From assembly GCA_964614215.1 (NCBI GenBank), contig CAZTKP010000157.1:1-5988 (forward strand): a stretch of 5,988 bases of DNA, read 5' to 3'. Below the pieces are notes generated by a model that was given only the letters and a program-made list of their open reading frames with translations, was not told where the DNA came from and did no database searches. Each line of letters starts with the position of its first letter. The stretch's first letter is position 1. The position numbers and the translations under genes were made by a program. The DNA is from CAZTKP01 sp964614215. Lineage in GTDB: Bacteria; UBP6; UBA1177. Below are positions 5,950 to 5,988 of the stretch, piece after piece.

Positions 5950-5988
5950 AATATGCAATAATATTGGACTTCCGAGGTTCTCATTTTA
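5914..5988 (+). other. Non-Mfd tail sequence at the right edge
   Basis: From about 5914 the sequence stops matching what Mfd should encode. None of the three forward frames restores GRVGR or later Mfd motifs, so a simple frameshift does not explain it. The 75 bases contain 21 G or C (28%), AT-richer than the mfd body beside them. The junction falls in the CTTCGA/GCC area at 5908-5916. It may be a chimeric contig end, the edge of an inserted element, or the far side of a deletion. No transposase fragment or clear terminal inverted repeat is recognisable in so short a piece. Confidence 0.6.
5946..5988 (+). CDS. Possible start of an unknown gene, partial
   Basis: ATG 5946 opens a frame reading MKYAIILDFRGSHF to the right edge. 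It overlaps the TGA at 5947-5949 as ATGA, the same arrangement seen between the AMIN gene and mfd. Only a weak AAAG lies upstream as a ribosome binding site. Fourteen residues are too few to identify a family, and the frame could be chance in AT-rich DNA. Confidence 0.2.
   Translation, partial: MKYAIILDFRGSHF

Overview
The window reads as a short piece of a draft or metagenomic assembly from a moderately AT-rich Gram-negative bacterium. The Gram-negative call rests on two lipobox-bearing lipoproteins and an AMIN-domain envelope protein. Lipoproteins with low-complexity Asp/Asn-Thr-Gly linkers followed by a cysteine-rich module are familiar from deltaproteobacterial and Myxococcota-type genomes. 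That lineage is an inference and cannot be fixed from this window.

Layout: on the minus strand, reading leftwards from about 1660, there is a promoter, a 69-residue protein of unknown function (1396-1605), and an overlapping cysteine-rich lipoprotein gene (321-1406). A second lipoprotein gene follows, with its own strong promoter (248-276), and runs off the left edge (1-194). Both lipoproteins place a tract of 3-residue [D/N]TG units directly after the lipidated cysteine region, so they look like one surface-lipoprotein family in tandem.

On the plus strand, divergent from about 1700, there is a gene for an envelope protein built as AMIN domain, long charged helix, AMIN-like domain (1731-3343). 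Its stop overlaps the start of mfd, the transcription-repair coupling factor, by 4 bases (ATGA at 3340-3343).

Two assembly problems shape the annotation. First, a run of 100 N (1799-1898) splits the AMIN gene and is flanked by an exact 55-bp copy of the same sequence. This looks like an unmerged contig overlap. Joining 1798 directly to 1954 restores a continuous 485-codon gene, whereas the frame is wrong if the sequence is read as printed. Second, mfd departs from the family exactly before helicase motif VI (after residue 858). It is replaced by an AT-rich 75-bp tail (5914-5988) that ends the frame after 11 unrelated residues. This is either a chimeric contig end or a real disruption or deletion.

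There are no RNA genes, CRISPR arrays, transposases or convincing intrinsic terminators. I see no clearly new multi-gene system. The most unusual items are the AMIN-rod-AMIN protein coupled to mfd, the paired [D/N]TG lipoproteins with a small overlapping upstream gene, and the broken mfd end.
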